Shown piece after piece: positions 63,402 through 64,000 of a stretch of 64,000 nucleotides of DNA. The translations under genes and the position numbers were made by a program. The notes beneath the pieces were generated by a model, which was given only the letters and a program-made list of their open reading frames with translations, had not been told where the DNA came from and did not search any database. Each line of letters begins with the position of its first letter. Position 1 is the first letter of the stretch. The stretch comes from an uncultured Lachnospiraceae bacterium (GTDB taxonomy: Bacteria > Bacillota > Clostridia > Lachnospirales > Lachnospiraceae): contig CAKRSV010000005.1 of assembly GCA_934401915.1 (NCBI GenBank), positions 189,300-253,299 on the forward strand, given 5' to 3'.

Positions 63402-63513
63402 ACTGATACTAATTTTATTATTAAAATGTGTGATATAATTTCCTTAGCCCAATGGAGTATGCTCTCTTACGCTTTCCACCATATCATCAAGTATCTGTCT
63501 ATCACAAATCATC

Positions 63514-63837
63514 CTATGATTCACTTGGAATCATCTGAAAATATTTCAGTGCCCAAACAATAGCCTCTTCCTTCTCCTTCGGACACTTAGGCTGTCTGGC
63601 TTCCTCTGACTTAGGTAAATTATAATTCTCTCGCTCAATGATTCCATGCTTAGCCTTCACCTGCGCAATGTATAGATTACTTACTTTCATCCCATCATTA
63701 TGCTCCGCTACGTACTTCTTTATCTCCTCATAAGTAGCCTTGCTCTCAGCCGCCGTTAAATCCATCTCGTCCATGTCAAATCTCACATTTACATGATGCT
63801 TCCTCATGGAGTTTAGACAATAAACAAACCGTCTCAT
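63514..63837 (-). pseudogene. C-terminal tail of an RlmD/RumA-type rRNA methyltransferase-like gene
   Basis: Readable part: KHHVNVRFDMDEMDLTAAES, then ATYEEIKKYVAEHNDGMKVS, NLYIAQVKAKHGIIERENYN and the ending ALKYFQMIPSES. I recall this as the tail of clostridial 23S rRNA uracil methyltransferase homologues, whose preceding block ETVCLLSKL is here in the recombinase frame. The first residues (MRRFVYCLNS) are out-of-phase recombinase sequence. Without its catalytic domain it is a remnant of an integration target. Confidence 0.55.
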
Positions 63838-64000
63838 CTATACTTTCGTTGTCCCAATCCACTCCAAGCACATCTCTGCCATTCAGATATATCGGAAATT
63901 TAAATCGAAGACCTCTTAATACCCTGCCATCCTTTTGCTCTTCCTCATAGATAAACACATCAGACAGGAAGCTCTTCAAAAATGTCTTCTTTTCCAGATC
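63776..64000 (-). CDS. Second large serine recombinase, C-terminal end (runs off the window)
   Basis: The frame is open from the right edge to the stop at 63776. It reads LEKKTFLKSFLSDVFIY, then RGLRFKFPIYLNGRDVLGVD and ETVCLLSKLHEEASCKC. It differs from the complete recombinase except in the final 18 residues, which are the same. Catalytic domain lies outside the window. It points the same way as the first recombinase. Confidence 0.75.
   Translation of the reverse strand, partial: DLEKKTFLKSFLSDVFIYEEEQKDGRVLRGLRFKFPIYLNGRDVLGVDWDNESIDETVCLLSKLHEEASCKCEI
63783..63836. repeat. 54-bp direct repeat, copy 2 (recombinase 3' end)
   Basis: Partner of 57883-57936; one difference (A at 63824 for G at 57924). 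Confidence 0.9.

Noticed and set aside
57883..63836. The 54-bp direct repeats as a CRISPR or tandem array
   Set aside because: Only two copies, 5.9 kb apart, each coding for a recombinase end.

Overview
The window looks like a chromosomal segment of a spore-forming, Gram-positive gut Clostridium-group bacterium, most likely Lachnospiraceae. The reasons are spoIIP, gpr and an uninterrupted sigK-like sigma factor, a Firmicutes-type lepA-hemW-gpr-rpsT neighbourhood, a BceRSAB-type peptide-resistance module, lipobox lipoproteins, and a beta-mannan-oligosaccharide locus of the kind known from Roseburia. I saw no rRNA, tRNA or CRISPR. Genus and species cannot be fixed from the sequence alone.

Layout. 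1-6.4 kb: type IV pilus genes on the minus strand (pilB, pilC, pilin, prepilin peptidase pilD, partial pilM), interrupted between pilB and pilC by an AT-rich plus-strand membrane gene with its own promoter. 6.5-7.1 kb: a small RelE/ParE-like toxin-antitoxin pair. 7.25-8.86 kb: an IS4-family insertion sequence with exact ends and a 9-bp target duplication, its transposase frameshifted. 8.9-16.5 kb: VOC protein, bceRSAB, a DUF438/hemerythrin/PAS protein and a voltage-gated-type K+ channel. 16.6-19.6 kb: a coupled DUF3990 pair and two apparently truncated genes meeting head to head. 19.6-25.4 kb: dprA, comM, pilT, a degenerate HD-GYP protein and sigK. 25.7-31.5 kb: hemW, lepA, spoIIP, gpr and divergent rpsT. 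31.6-34.9 kb: TPM-domain protein, zinc-ribbon protein and a PurF-like protein lacking its catalytic cysteine.

35.2-53.6 kb is a beta-mannan-oligosaccharide utilisation locus. A solute-binding protein and two permeases import oligosaccharides. Two SGNH esterases resembling CE2 and CE17 would remove acetyl groups and a GH36 would remove alpha-galactose. A mannobiose/cellobiose 2-epimerase and two GH130 phosphorylases would convert mannobiose to mannosyl-glucose and release mannose-1-phosphate. A single reading frame joins a GH1 beta-glycosidase to mannose-6-phosphate isomerase, which would send the products towards fructose-6-phosphate. A chemoreceptor gene lies inside the operon, and AraC- and LacI-type regulators flank its start. 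No endo-mannanase or phosphomannomutase is in the window.

53.6-64 kb is a decaying accessory or mobile region. It has a GNAT gene and a methyltransferase with internal deletions, an orphan IS end cutting a gene, KilA-N and XRE genes duplicated as a segment of about 0.5 kb, an ORF6N/PLD-like gene split by one in-frame stop, a large serine recombinase with part of a second one, RepA_N and transposase fragments, and 54-bp direct repeats exactly 5.9 kb apart. The repeats join recombinase 3' ends to a tail that resembles the end of an RlmD/RumA-type rRNA methyltransferase.

Family assignments rest on reading motifs and recalled family features; no database search was run.
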